From the NCBI RefSeq assembly GCF_030409555.1, contig NZ_JAUFPU010000018.1, forward strand, positions 1,155,143-1,219,142: 64,000 nt of DNA, in the 5' to 3' direction. The notes under the pieces are model-generated. The model saw only the letters and a program-made list of their open reading frames with translations, was not told where the DNA came from and ran no database searches. The position numbers and the translations under genes are program-made. Positions 48,362 to 57,308 of the stretch are shown here, one piece after another (positions within the stretch are counted from its first letter, which is position 1; every line of letters starts with the position of its first letter). The DNA is from Chitinimonas viridis. GTDB taxonomy: Bacteria; Pseudomonadota; Gammaproteobacteria; Burkholderiales; Chitinimonadaceae.

Positions 48362-48456
48362 TGTATCAGGCTGCTTTGACGCTTAGCGCCAGGGTTTCCC
48401 TGGCGCCTGCACAGCCTTACATCAACAATCAATGTTTCAATCCATAACAGGCTCTT
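48362..48456 (+). repeat. Single copy of the 44.5 kb repeat, abutting the btuB stop
   Basis: CAGGCTGCTTTGACGCTTAGC, hairpin GCGCCAGGG-TTT-CCCTGGCGC (48386-48406) and TCCATAACAGGCTCT repeat the order seen in copies 2-3 at 44.7-45.0 kb. As there, the copy ends right at the stop codon of a minus-strand gene. Confidence 0.75.
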
Positions 48457-50407
48457 AGAAACGGTAGGCCGCGCTGGCAAACCAGCGGCGACCCGGCATG
48501 GGATAGAGGTTGTAGTTGCTGGCCGTCGTGCTCTTGATGCCGTAGGTGGCGTAGCGCTTGTCGGCCAGGTTCTGGCCGCTCAGGGCCAGTTGCAGATCGC
48601 CCAACTGATGGCTGAGCTTGAGGTTGACCGTGCCGTAGCCGGCCAGCTTGGCGCCGGTGTTGTCCTGGTCGTTGTCCAGCCGGCTATCGCCCACGCCATG
48701 CAGGCTGGCGCTCAGGCGGGTTGCTTCGCTGAAGGCCCAGCCGACCAGCAGGTTGCCCTGCAGCTTGGGCACCAGCGGCACCTGCTTGCCAGCCACATTG
48801 TGGCCGGCGTAGATACCACTGCGGAACTCGGCATCCTGCCAGGCAAGGTTGGCGCCCAGGCTGAGGTTGCCGGCCTGGTAGGACCAGTCGGCTTCCAGAC
48901 CGCGGCGTTGGGTAGGTTGCAGATTGATGTTGGCGCCGAAGCCATTCACATGCGGCTGGAAGGCGATCTCATCATTCAGGCGCAGATTGAACAGCGACAC
49001 ACGCAACTTGCCCAGCGGCAGGCGGGCATCCAGCCCAGCCTCCAGGTCGCGCGAGGTCTGGGTGCGCAGATCGCTGCTATAGGCCAGCTCATCGGCATTG
49101 GGCAGGCGATAGCTCTTGCCCAGGCGGGCATACAGCGACAGCTCGGGCGAGAGCACATGGCGTAGGCCCAGTTGCAATGCCAGCGGTGACGACTTGCGAT
49201 CCGAGGTCAGCAGGCCACTGCTGTGCAGGGTCTGCTCGGCCCGCTCGGTACGTGCACCCAGCGTGATGCGGGTGCCGACGGCCACGGCATAGCCACCGTC
49301 CAGCCAGAAAGCACGGGTCTTCTGCACGCTGGTCGAGGTGCCGCTGCTGTTGTAGAAGGGGCTGCTATAGCTGCTGCTGCCATTGGCCAGGCTGCGGCTG
49401 ATGTCTACGCCGCCGGCAAGGTCCAGTGCACCAAAATCATAGGCGGCACGGGGCGAGAAGCGGTTTTCGCGGATTTCGTTGCGGGCCCGCGAGATACCGT
49501 CATAGGCATCCTCGAAGTAGCTGTCCTGATCCTTCTCGCGCCGGCTCAGGTCCACCACCCAGCGTGCCTTGCCCAGCTTGCCCTCGCCGTGGAGTGTGTA
49601 GCGGGTGTTGTCGATGTCGCCATGGTCGGCCAGATTGCTGCTGCCCCAGGGATCGGTGACAAACTCATTGCTGCCGGTGGCGGGGTTGACCGCACGGGGG
49701 CCGGCGAAACGGTTTTCATGTTCGTCGCGGGCCAGGCCCAGTGATAGCCGGGTGTCGCCCGCCTGCCAGCCCAGTGTGGCAGAGCCGGCGTTGGTCTTAT
49801 GGGCGCTGTTGCGGCGAAAGCCATCGCTTTCCTGATGGTAGCCATCGAGCCGCAGCTTGAGTTGGGCGCCAAAGCCGGCGCCGGCAAACAGTTCCCGCGA
49901 TTGGTGGCTGCCAGCGCGGAGCGAGACATTGCCACCTGGCCCCTGGCGCGTGATCAGGTTGATGACGCCACCGGTGCTGCCGCCGCCCCAGGCGACGGCG
50001 CCGCCACGGACGATCTCGATACGCTCCAGCCGGTCCAGCGCCATGCCGGACAATTTGGGCGAGGACAGATCGTTGTCATTGAGCTTGATGCCATCGAGCA
50101 GGATCAGGGTGTTGCTGGCGGCGGTGATGCCAAAGCCGCGCAGGTCGATGGAGCCATTGTCGGTGCCATCGCTGTTGCGCACGGTGACGCCGACCACGCC
50201 TTCAAGCAGCGCTATCAGATTGCTGGCCGCGCTGCGCTCGATTTCCTCGCGCGAGATGACCGAGATGTTCACGGGTTGGTCGGCCGCCGCAGCGGGCAAG
50301 CGGGTGGCGGTTACCACCAGGGTTTGGGTTTGTTCCGTCGCAAAGGCAGACGTAGCCAGACCGGCCAGCATCATGGCGGCCGAGAGAGAGGTAAGACGAG
50401 AGTACAT
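48455..50407 (-). CDS. btuB: TonB-dependent vitamin B12 receptor (BtuB-like)
   Basis: A 650-residue outer-membrane receptor. Signal peptide about 1-21, TonB box TLVVTATRLP, plug domain with LIALLEGVVGVTVRNSDG and RLERIEIVRGGAVAWGG, then a 22-strand barrel ending in the typical aromatic tail AAYRF. B12 as substrate is inferred from the cobalamin riboswitch upstream. ATG 50407 was chosen because the signal peptide begins there; the frame is open 71 codons further up through the leader. Confidence 0.9.
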   Translation of the reverse strand: MYSRLTSLSAAMMLAGLATSAFATEQTQTLVVTATRLPAAAADQPVNISVISREEIERSAASNLIALLEGVVGVTVRNSDGTDNGSIDLRGFGITAASNTLILLDGIKLNDNDLSSPKLSGMALDRLERIEIVRGGAVAWGGGSTGGVINLITRQGPGGNVSLRAGSHQSRELFAGAGFGAQLKLRLDGYHQESDGFRRNSAHKTNAGSATLGWQAGDTRLSLGLARDEHENRFAGPRAVNPATGSNEFVTDPWGSSNLADHGDIDNTRYTLHGEGKLGKARWVVDLSRREKDQDSYFEDAYDGISRARNEIRENRFSPRAAYDFGALDLAGGVDISRSLANGSSSYSSPFYNSSGTSTSVQKTRAFWLDGGYAVAVGTRITLGARTERAEQTLHSSGLLTSDRKSSPLALQLGLRHVLSPELSLYARLGKSYRLPNADELAYSSDLRTQTSRDLEAGLDARLPLGKLRVSLFNLRLNDEIAFQPHVNGFGANINLQPTQRRGLEADWSYQAGNLSLGANLAWQDAEFRSGIYAGHNVAGKQVPLVPKLQGNLLVGWAFSEATRLSASLHGVGDSRLDNDQDNTGAKLAGYGTVNLKLSHQLGDLQLALSGQNLADKRYATYGIKSTTASNYNLYPMPGRRWFASAAYRF

Positions 50408-50564
50408 CAGGGAGTCGCTCCACTGCGCCTGCCCACCGCAGGCGATCAATTCAAGCGGAGGCGCGACGGAGTACAGCAGGCCAGGGGGCCAGGCGGCGTC
50501 GCGGGAGAGACGCCCGCCGCGACCTCCGCACCATCCATGCGGCGGCTTGAGCATCAAGCGCGTC

Positions 50565-50765
50565 CAGCAGGCACAACAGGCCGGTCTCCGGGCTGGCCAC
50601 TCTGTGCTTCGCCTTCCCACCTCGACTGGAGGCAGTGGCGGGATGTGCGCGAGCGCGACACCAGAAGCACTTCATTGTGGCTTACCGTTGCGGGGGCAGC
50701 GCCGGGTTCGATTGCAGGGCAATCCCACCGGCTTCCCGTTTCACTTTGCCTTGGCAAAGCACCTG
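50565..50765 (-). promoter_or_regulatory. Cobalamin riboswitch upstream of btuB
   Basis: Read on the minus strand: GTGAAACGGGAAGCCGGTG (near 50745-50727), GGCGCTGCCCCCGCAACGGTAA (near 50703-50680), and the B12 box GCCCGGAGACCGGCCTGTTG (near 50595-50574). These are the conserved blocks of the cobalamin (B12-box) aptamer in order and spacing. High B12 should shut btuB expression. The remaining leader, 50408-50564, has the expression platform; I did not resolve whether control is by termination or ribosome-site masking. Confidence 0.93.
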
Positions 50766-50846
50766 TCGAAGCGGCGCATTATACGCAGCGCATCGGCTAC
50801 GGCCGAACTAATCTATTAGTCTAATTACATAAGCAGGAGGCACACC

Positions 50847-51224
50847 ATGCACGACGGCAACGCCATCAACTGGTTCGAGATACCGGCCGCCGATTTCGAC
50901 CGGGCCAAGCGCTTCTACAGCGCCATCTTTGCCTACGACATGCCGGAATGGCCCATGGCGGGCGTGCGCATGGGGGTGTTGCCAGGGGGCGAGGGTAAGG
51001 TGGGCGGCACCATCATCCATGTCCCCGGCTTCTACAAGCCCTCGCAGGATGGGGTGCTGGTCTATCTGAACGGCGGCGATGACCTCAGTGTGGTGCTGGC
51101 CAGGGTGGAGGGTGCCGGCGGCAAGGTGCTGATCGCCAAGCGGCAGATCAGTGAGGAGATAGGCTATATGGCGGTTTTTCTCGACAGCGAGGGCAACCGG
51201 GTTGCCCTGCATTCGCCCCACTAG
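50847..51224 (+). CDS. VOC (glyoxalase/bleomycin-resistance fold) protein
   Basis: A 125-residue vicinal-oxygen-chelate protein. N-terminal NWFEIPAADFDRAKRFYSAIF and C-terminal MAVFLDSEGNRVALHS are the two typical halves. Substrate is unknown. AAGCAGGAGG upstream is a strong ribosome site. Divergent from the btuB leader. Confidence 0.85.
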   Translation: MHDGNAINWFEIPAADFDRAKRFYSAIFAYDMPEWPMAGVRMGVLPGGEGKVGGTIIHVPGFYKPSQDGVLVYLNGGDDLSVVLARVEGAGGKVLIAKRQISEEIGYMAVFLDSEGNRVALHSPH

Positions 51225-51271
51225 CGGGCAGCCCTGCATCAGCGGCTGGACAACTACCGGCCTTCGCCGCG

Positions 51272-51277
51272 TAGAAT
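51272..51277 (+). promoter_or_regulatory. TAGAAT -10-like hexamer at the start of the 51.3 kb gene
   Basis: TAGAAT with a TGGACA at 51247-51252 (19-base spacer). It overlaps the first ATG (51276) and lies seven bases before the second in-frame ATG (51285), which would then be a leaderless start. Confidence 0.35.
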
Positions 51278-51596
51278 GGATACCATGCAGATCAAACGTG
51301 CCATCGAAGTCTGGGAAAAGGGAATGAACGGTGCGCTAACCGGCCAGTTGCCGGTAGCGGAGACCATTTCGTCCATCTGGTTGCTACAGTTGTTTGCGGC
51401 CGAGCAGCAGCGTCCCGACCCCGACATGGTGCTGTCTTACTTCCTTAACCCCGACAAACTGGTGGCCTTGCAGCCCTATGTGGCCCAGCAGTTCGATGCC
51501 AGCCAGTACGACTATATCCTGACCGCCTACGGTGTACCCAGCGAGCGCGCCCAGGCCGGCATGCCGGCTGCGGCCGATGAGGACCCCTACGACTAG
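51276..51596 (+). CDS. Conserved-looking protein of unknown function
   Basis: A 106-residue soluble protein (103 if started at 51285). Mostly helical, with a tryptophan near each helix start and an acidic tail AAADEDPYD. I recognise no family. Codon use matches the neighbours and a strong terminator follows, which supports it as a real gene. Confidence 0.6.
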   Translation: MDTMQIKRAIEVWEKGMNGALTGQLPVAETISSIWLLQLFAAEQQRPDPDMVLSYFLNPDKLVALQPYVAQQFDASQYDYILTAYGVPSERAQAGMPAAADEDPYD

Positions 51597-51620
51597 GTGC
51601 CGGGTAGTGCTTGTTGTTTA

Positions 51621-51649
51621 AACACGGGCGCCCAAACGGCGCCCGTGTT
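51621..51649. terminator. Strong hairpin terminator after the 51.3 kb gene
   Basis: 12 bp perfect stem AACACGGGCGCC/GGCGCCCGTGTT with a 5-base loop. The flanking TTGTTGTTT and AACACG arms allow action on either strand. Confidence 0.75.
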
Positions 51650-51727
51650 CATTGCTGGCGCAGTTCTGCCTGCCCGATGACCTGCATGGGTCGTCTAGCC
51701 GGGTGGCACCCTTCGCCATCCCCGGCG

Positions 51728-52575
51728 CTAGGTCATGCGCTGCTGCTTGGCCTGGCTTTCCGCCCACTCCGGCGGTTTCCAAAAATGACGGTGGTCGCGG
51801 GTGCGCCAGGCATCGCGGAACATATCGCCCCATTCGTGAAAGGTCAGGCGCAGCGGATTGTGGCTCTGTATCTGCCGTACGATGCCATAGCGCGGTGCCT
51901 CGTCTTCTGGCACATAGCTGCCGAACAGCCTATCCCAAATGACCAGCACGCCAGCGTAGTTGCGGTCTATGTACTGCGGGTTGCGGGCATGGTGTACCCG
52001 GTGGTTGGAGGGGGTGTTGAACACCTGCTCCAGCCAGCCCAGCCGGCCTATGGCTTCGGTGTGGACAAAGAACTGGTAGGCCAGGTTGAGTCCAACCACC
52101 AGGATGACCAGGTCGGGCGAGTAGCCCAGCCAGGCCATGGGTAGCCAGAATAGCCACATGCCTGATATCGGGTAGGTCAGGCTTTGGCGGAATGCGGTGG
52201 AGAGATTGAGCCGCTCGCTGGAGTGATGGGCCACATGGCTGGCCCATAGCCAGCGCACCCTGTGGCTGGCACGGTGAAAGAAGTAGTAGAGGAAATCCTG
52301 CAGCTGCTGCCCAACAGCAGGCTCCACCAGCTATTGGGCAGCAGCTGCAGGCCATGGGCGTGCACCCAGGTGTAGGCTGTCTTGATAAATAGCAGGTTGG
52401 CCAGCAGGTCGGCGCCCTGATGCAGCAGGGCCAGGCCGGCGTTGGACAGGGTATCGACCAAGGTGTACTTGGCGATGCCGCGCTTGTGCCAGTACCAGGC
52501 CTCCCAGGCGACACAGCCCAAAAAGACGGGTGCCAGGGCAAGCAGGACCAATCCGGGGTCAAAGCCGAGTTCCAT
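51728..52575 (-). pseudogene. Sterol desaturase/fatty-acid hydroxylase family gene with a frameshift
   Basis: Two overlapping frames together make a complete membrane di-iron hydroxylase of about 282 residues. The first frame (52575 down to about 52310) gives the N-terminal membrane helices to NSWWSLLLG; the second continues with QQLQDFLYYFFHR and holds all histidine clusters: HRASH, HVAHH and HRVHH. The switch lies at a CCC run (GGG on the coding strand) at 52310-52312; one extra G would restore a single frame. All other features are intact, so the lesion is recent, or a sequencing error, or a slippage site. Confidence 0.8.
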
Positions 52576-52628
52576 AGTCTTTCCTGGGTGCCTGTGATGA
52601 GCTTAAGTGGCTAATAGACAGCTGGCGC

Positions 52629-54092
52629 TCAGTCCCCACCACCACCGCCACATCCACCGCACCCACCGCTTCCCCCGCCATCAGAACTGGAGCTGTCCGA
52701 GCTGCTGCAGCCCGTGCTGGTGCCAGCACTACCGGAGTCGGTGTTGGGCGTAGGCCTGTAGACCGGTAGCAGGTGTCCCCAGGCCGTCCCTACCAAGGCT
52801 GCGCTACCCAGCCAGGCAAAATGACGCAGTACCAGGTCGGGCTGCTGGGGCGTGCTGTTGAGTTGCTTCTGCAGTAGTTGCCGGCTGGCGCGCATGGTAT
52901 CCCTGCCCAGCCGGGTGGTATGCAGGCGACCACGCTGGCGTAGCAGGCGCCAGGCGCAGAAGCCGCCGTAGGCCAGTACGATGACGACCAGGCTGGCGAC
53001 CGGCTTATCGCGGCTGATACCGATGGCGATCTTGATCAGGCCCAGCAGCCACAGGGCCGCCATGCCAAAACGGATGGGCAGGACTTGAGCCTGGTACTGG
53101 GCATTGCTCAGCAGCAGGCGTTTTTCTTCGAGCTGCTGGCGCAGGGGGTGAAGTTGCGGCCGCAGATAAGGCAGGGCGCGCTGGAACAGGCCGGGCTGCT
53201 GCTCGCCCTCCCTCAGCAGGCCAAAGACGCTGCGTTCCAGCGCGGTCTCCGCCAGGCCTATGTCGCCGATGCGTTGCAGCGTGCCATTTGGCATGGTGTG
53301 GATCAGCTGTTGTTGTTCCAGTTTGAGCAGGGCAGTCTGCAGCACCCGGGGCGGTCCACCTGCCAGGTAGGCCGCCTGGTAGGCATCCAGGCTGGGGGGC
53401 AGCATGCTGCTGGCGCTGTCATCCCGCCAGCGGCACCAACCATGCCAGGCCAGGGAGAACAGCGCGAGCGCCAACAGCGCAGACAGATAAAAGCCCAGGA
53501 AATCCGGACCGCTGTAGTTCCACACCCGCCAATCCTGCAGCACTGCGCAACCGGCCAAGAGGCCGCTGACGGCAAGGCCGGCCAATAGGTTTCGGGGGCG
53601 GGTCAGCGTGGGCTTGGGCAAGTGCCAGTACTGGCTGGTATCCAGCCGGACAAAGCGGCTGGCGGCAGGCTGGGGCGGCCAGATATCGGCCGGTGGCGCC
53701 ACACCGAACAGGCGCCGGTAGCTGGCTAGCGTCTGCTGGTAGAGATCACGGTAGTGGCCGTCTTGTTGCTGGCCACCACGGCTGGGCTCGTGGTGCAGGG
53801 TCTGCCCCAGCACCTGCGGGCAGAAGCGCTCCCAATAGTCGCGGCTGTCGCACAGGTGCTGATGCCAGGCCTGGTCCACCGCATCGGAAGGCGATGCCAC
53901 ATGGCCGCTGCACAGCGCCAGCAGCACAAAGCGCTGGTACTCCTGTACCACGCGCGTGGCATAGGCCAGCGACCAGCCGTTCTGCCGGGCCAGCTTGCTG
54001 CAGAACGGCACCAACTGGTCGGGCTGCTCCAGCGGGTGAGCCAGGATACGTTGGTACAGCGCCTGTTGGTCGGGTGTCAGCTGGGCTTGCAT
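52629..54092 (-). CDS. Membrane protein with GRDP-like N terminus and Cys/Gly-rich tail (TIGR04222-like)
   Basis: A 487-residue protein. Residues about 1-140 resemble the glycine-rich-domain-containing-protein module (VDQAWHQHLCDSRDYWERFC). Hydrophobic segments lie near 168-186, 200-220, 345-380 and 425-445, with a cytoplasmic-looking helical region between (TALLKLEQQQLI, ALERSVFGLL). It ends in a low-complexity tail of serine, glycine and four cysteines. The order fits the TIGR04222 group, whose function is not known. It ends 54 bases from the desaturase gene start and may be upstream in the same transcript. Confidence 0.7.
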   Translation of the reverse strand: MQAQLTPDQQALYQRILAHPLEQPDQLVPFCSKLARQNGWSLAYATRVVQEYQRFVLLALCSGHVASPSDAVDQAWHQHLCDSRDYWERFCPQVLGQTLHHEPSRGGQQQDGHYRDLYQQTLASYRRLFGVAPPADIWPPQPAASRFVRLDTSQYWHLPKPTLTRPRNLLAGLAVSGLLAGCAVLQDWRVWNYSGPDFLGFYLSALLALALFSLAWHGWCRWRDDSASSMLPPSLDAYQAAYLAGGPPRVLQTALLKLEQQQLIHTMPNGTLQRIGDIGLAETALERSVFGLLREGEQQPGLFQRALPYLRPQLHPLRQQLEEKRLLLSNAQYQAQVLPIRFGMAALWLLGLIKIAIGISRDKPVASLVVIVLAYGGFCAWRLLRQRGRLHTTRLGRDTMRASRQLLQKQLNSTPQQPDLVLRHFAWLGSAALVGTAWGHLLPVYRPTPNTDSGSAGTSTGCSSSDSSSSDGGGSGGCGGCGGGGGD

Positions 54093-54124
54093 GGCGGTCT
54101 CCTGGGAGTACTTTGAACAGGCGC

Positions 54125-55609
54125 TTACTTGCTGCGCACGCGGCTCACTGCCTCCACCCAGCCATCATAGAGCGATACGCGTCGTTCGGTTGCCATGGCG
54201 GGGCTAAAGTGCTGCTGGCAGGCCCACAACTGGCTGATTTCCTCCAGATTGGCATACAGGCCTATGCCCAGGCCGGCCAGGTAGGCTGCGCCCAAGGCCG
54301 TGGTCTCGGTAATGGTGGGGCGTTCCACCGGGGTATCCAGCAGGTCGGCCAGGAACTGCATCACCCAGTCGTTGCCCGCCATGCCGCCATCCACACGCAA
54401 GGCGGCCGGCAGGGTGGTGCCGTCCGCCCGCATGGCTTCCAGCAGATCGCGGGTCTGGTAGCAGACTGACTCCAGCGCCGCCCGCACAATGACGGCAATG
54501 CCGGAGTCGCGGGTCAAGCCGATGATGGCGCCACGGGCCTGGGGATCCCAGTAGGGCGCGCCCAGGCCGGTAAAGGCCGGCACCAGGTAGACACCATGGG
54601 TGTCATCCACTTCGCGTGCCCATTTTTCCGATTCGGCTGCACTGCCTATCAGCTTGACGGCATCGCGCAGCCACTGCACGGCGGCGCCAGCGATAAAGAT
54701 GCTGCCTTCCAGCGCGAACGTGGGCTGGCCGTCCAGGCGGTACGCCAGGGTGGTGATCAAGCGGTTGCGGGAACGCACCATCTCGCTGCCCGTGTTCATC
54801 ACCATGAAGCAGCCCGTGCCATAGGTGGACTTGACCATGCCTGGTGCAAAGCAGGCCTGGCCCACAGTGGCGGCCTGCTGGTCGCCGGCCACGCCGCGTA
54901 TGGGGATGGCGGCGCCAAACAGCTCGGGCAGGCTGCTGCCGTAATCGGCGGCGCAGTCGCGCACCTGCGGCAGCAAGCTGGCGGGCACGCCGAAAAAGGC
55001 CAGCAGCTCGGGATCCCAGTCCTGGGTGTGCAGGTTGAACAGCAGGGTGCGGCAGGCATTGGTGGCGTCGGTGGCGTGTACCGCCCCACCGGTCAGCTGC
55101 CAGATCAGCCAGCTGTCTATGGTGCCGAACGCCAATTCGCCAGCCTCGGCCCGCTGCCGGGCACCGGCTACATGGTCCAGCAGCCAGGCTATCTTGCTGG
55201 CAGAGAAATACGGGTCCAGCAGCAGGCCGGTCTTGTCGGCCAGCCATTGCTCGCGCTCGGGTGTGTGGTGGGCGGCACACCAGGCGGCAGTGCGCCTGTC
55301 CTGCCAGACTATGGCCGGATGGATGGGCTGGCCCGTTTGGCGATCCCACACCACGGTGGTCTCACGCTGGTTGGTGACGCCGATGGCGGCGATGTCGGTG
55401 GCGGCGAGGCCGGCAGTGGCCAGCGCATCCCGCACCACGGCCAGGGTGTCTTGCCAGATGTGCAGGGCGTCATGTTCCACCCAGCCATCGGCCGGGTAGT
55501 GCTGCGGCAGCTCGGTCTGGGCACGGGCCAGTACCTTGCCGGCCCGGTCAAACAGCATGGCGCGGGTGCTGGTGGTGCCCTGGTCTATGGACAGGATGGC
55601 GTGGGGCAT
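54125..55609 (-). CDS. glpK: Glycerol kinase
   Basis: FGGY-family kinase making sn-glycerol 3-phosphate. The 494-residue protein begins [18 protein letters not shown] and contains [33 protein letters not shown] and [18 protein letters not shown] 55609 gives the standard N terminus. Divergent from glpD, whose product oxidises the phosphate formed. Confidence 0.97.
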   Translation of the reverse strand: MPHAILSIDQGTTSTRAMLFDRAGKVLARAQTELPQHYPADGWVEHDALHIWQDTLAVVRDALATAGLAATDIAAIGVTNQRETTVVWDRQTGQPIHPAIVWQDRRTAAWCAAHHTPEREQWLADKTGLLLDPYFSASKIAWLLDHVAGARQRAEAGELAFGTIDSWLIWQLTGGAVHATDATNACRTLLFNLHTQDWDPELLAFFGVPASLLPQVRDCAADYGSSLPELFGAAIPIRGVAGDQQAATVGQACFAPGMVKSTYGTGCFMVMNTGSEMVRSRNRLITTLAYRLDGQPTFALEGSIFIAGAAVQWLRDAVKLIGSAAESEKWAREVDDTHGVYLVPAFTGLGAPYWDPQARGAIIGLTRDSGIAVIVRAALESVCYQTRDLLEAMRADGTTLPAALRVDGGMAGNDWVMQFLADLLDTPVERPTITETTALGAAYLAGLGIGLYANLEEISQLWACQQHFSPAMATERRVSLYDGWVEAVSRVRSK

Positions 55610-55725
55610 GGTGTCTCCGATGTGTTGTATTGCCGTAGTTTTTGTTGTTGGCGTGTCGTTTGGGGCGATTCTAGCAAGTGCTGGGCGTAGCCCCCGCCCT
55701 GACCATGGGCTATCTTCACTATGCG

Positions 55726-57219
55726 ATGGAAACGACACAACCTTACGACCTGCTGGTGGTGGGCGGCGGCATCAATGGCACGGGTATCGCCAGCCATGCC
55801 AGCCAGGCCGGCCTCAAGGTATTGCTGCTGGAACAGGGCGACCTGGCCGGTGCGACGTCGTCTGCCTCCAGCAAGCTGATACACGGTGGCCTGCGTTATC
55901 TGGAACAGCGGGAATTCCGCTTGGTACGCGAGTCGCTCAGTGAGCGCGAAGTCCTGCTCAGCATGGCACCGCACCTGGTGTGGCCATTGGCCTTCGTGCT
56001 GCCCCACCATGACGGCCTGCGACCTGCCTGGCTGATCAGGCTGGGCTTGTTCCTGTACGACCATCTGGGTGGCCGGGAGCGCTTGCCGGCATCCTACGGC
56101 ATTAATCTGCGGCGGCACCCCTGGGGCGGGCCGATCAAGCCCGGTTTCAAGCGGGGTTTTGTCTATGCCGACTGCTGGGCGGACGATGCCAGGCTGGTGG
56201 TGGCCAATGCCATGCAATGCCGTGAGCTGGGCGGTACGGTACGAACCCGCACCCGCATGCTGGAAGCGCACCGGGAGGGGCGGCAGTGGCGGGTATCGGT
56301 GCAGACGCCAGATGGCGGGACGACAACCGTCTATGCCCGGGCCTTGGTCAATGCCGCCGGCCCCTGGGTGGAAAGGGTGCTCAAGGGGGGGCTGCGGCTG
56401 GGCGCGCGGGATTCGGTCAAGCTGGTCAAAGGCAGCCATATCGTGGTGCCCGCCCTGCATGATGGCCCGCAGGCCTTCATCCTGCAGCACCGCGATGGCC
56501 GCATCGCCTTTGTGCTGCCCTATGAGCAGGGCTACAGCCTGATAGGCACCACGGATGTCGTGCACCATGGCGAACCGGGCGAGGTGGTGTGCTCGGATGA
56601 AGAGGTAAGCTACCTCTGCCAGCTGGTGGGTGAATACTTCGAACGTCCGCCGCAGCCTGCCGAAGTGCTGTGGCGCTACGCTGGCGTGCGGCCTTTGTAT
56701 GATGACCAGAGCGACAATCCATCGGCCATCACCCGCGACTACACCCTGCGGCTGGACCAGGGCGGCGCCCCGGTGCTGTCGGTGTTCGGGGGCAAGCTGA
56801 CCACCTATCGGCAGCTGGCACGCCATGCATTGCAGCATCTGAAGCCGTATTTCGAGCGCATGCAACTGCCTGCCCAATCCGCCGTGCTACCGGGTGGTGT
56901 CATGCACGGTGCCGATTTCGAGGCGTTCTACCAGGAAGCCTGTGTGCGCTATGGCGGCTTGCCGGCGAGCCTGGTGTACCGGTTGGCACGGCAGTTTGGC
57001 GACCGGCTGGTACTGGTACTGGGTACTGCCAATAGCGTAGCCGAGCTGGGCCGGCATTTTGGCGCCGAGCTGTATGAGTGCGAGGTGCGCTATCTGATGC
57101 GGGAAGAATGGGCGCAGACGGCTGATGACATACTGTGGCGCCGGACCAAGCGTGGCCTGCATATGACGGCGCCGGAACGGCAGGGTCTGGCTGACTGGTT
57201 GCTGGCACAGGCGGGTTGA
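55726..57219 (+). CDS. glpD: Aerobic glycerol-3-phosphate dehydrogenase
   Basis: Membrane-associated FAD enzyme passing electrons from glycerol 3-phosphate to quinone. The 497-residue protein has the dinucleotide motif [14 protein letters not shown] (about 10-23), [16 protein letters not shown], and [12 protein letters not shown] near the C terminus. I chose ATG 55726; a 16-codon extension is in frame. The 116-base glpK-glpD spacer must hold both promoters; no clear GlpR site was identified. Confidence 0.96.
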   Translation: METTQPYDLLVVGGGINGTGIASHASQAGLKVLLLEQGDLAGATSSASSKLIHGGLRYLEQREFRLVRESLSEREVLLSMAPHLVWPLAFVLPHHDGLRPAWLIRLGLFLYDHLGGRERLPASYGINLRRHPWGGPIKPGFKRGFVYADCWADDARLVVANAMQCRELGGTVRTRTRMLEAHREGRQWRVSVQTPDGGTTTVYARALVNAAGPWVERVLKGGLRLGARDSVKLVKGSHIVVPALHDGPQAFILQHRDGRIAFVLPYEQGYSLIGTTDVVHHGEPGEVVCSDEEVSYLCQLVGEYFERPPQPAEVLWRYAGVRPLYDDQSDNPSAITRDYTLRLDQGGAPVLSVFGGKLTTYRQLARHALQHLKPYFERMQLPAQSAVLPGGVMHGADFEAFYQEACVRYGGLPASLVYRLARQFGDRLVLVLGTANSVAELGRHFGAELYECEVRYLMREEWAQTADDILWRRTKRGLHMTAPERQGLADWLLAQAG

Positions 57220-57252
57220 GTCGGCGCCGGTTTGGCAGGGGATGCTGCCGAC

Positions 57253-57293
57253 TGAAACGAACACGCCCCGCATTGCGGGGCGTGTTCGTTTCA
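57253..57293. terminator. Bidirectional terminator between glpD and chpA
   Basis: Perfect 19 bp stem TGAAACGAACACGCCCCGC with its complement and a 3-base ATT loop, placed between two convergent genes. The A/T-rich outer arms let it work on both strands. Confidence 0.8.
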
Positions 57294-57308
57294 GCTTGCA
57301 GGCCAGTA

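Noticed and set aside
44516-48456. Integron attC sites
   Set aside because: Hairpins lack the paired GTTRRRY/RYYYAAC ends, no integrase is present, and genes are not oriented as cassettes.
49799-50824. 341- and 320-codon plus-strand frames across the btuB start and leader
   Set aside because: Antisense to btuB and to the riboswitch; no support.
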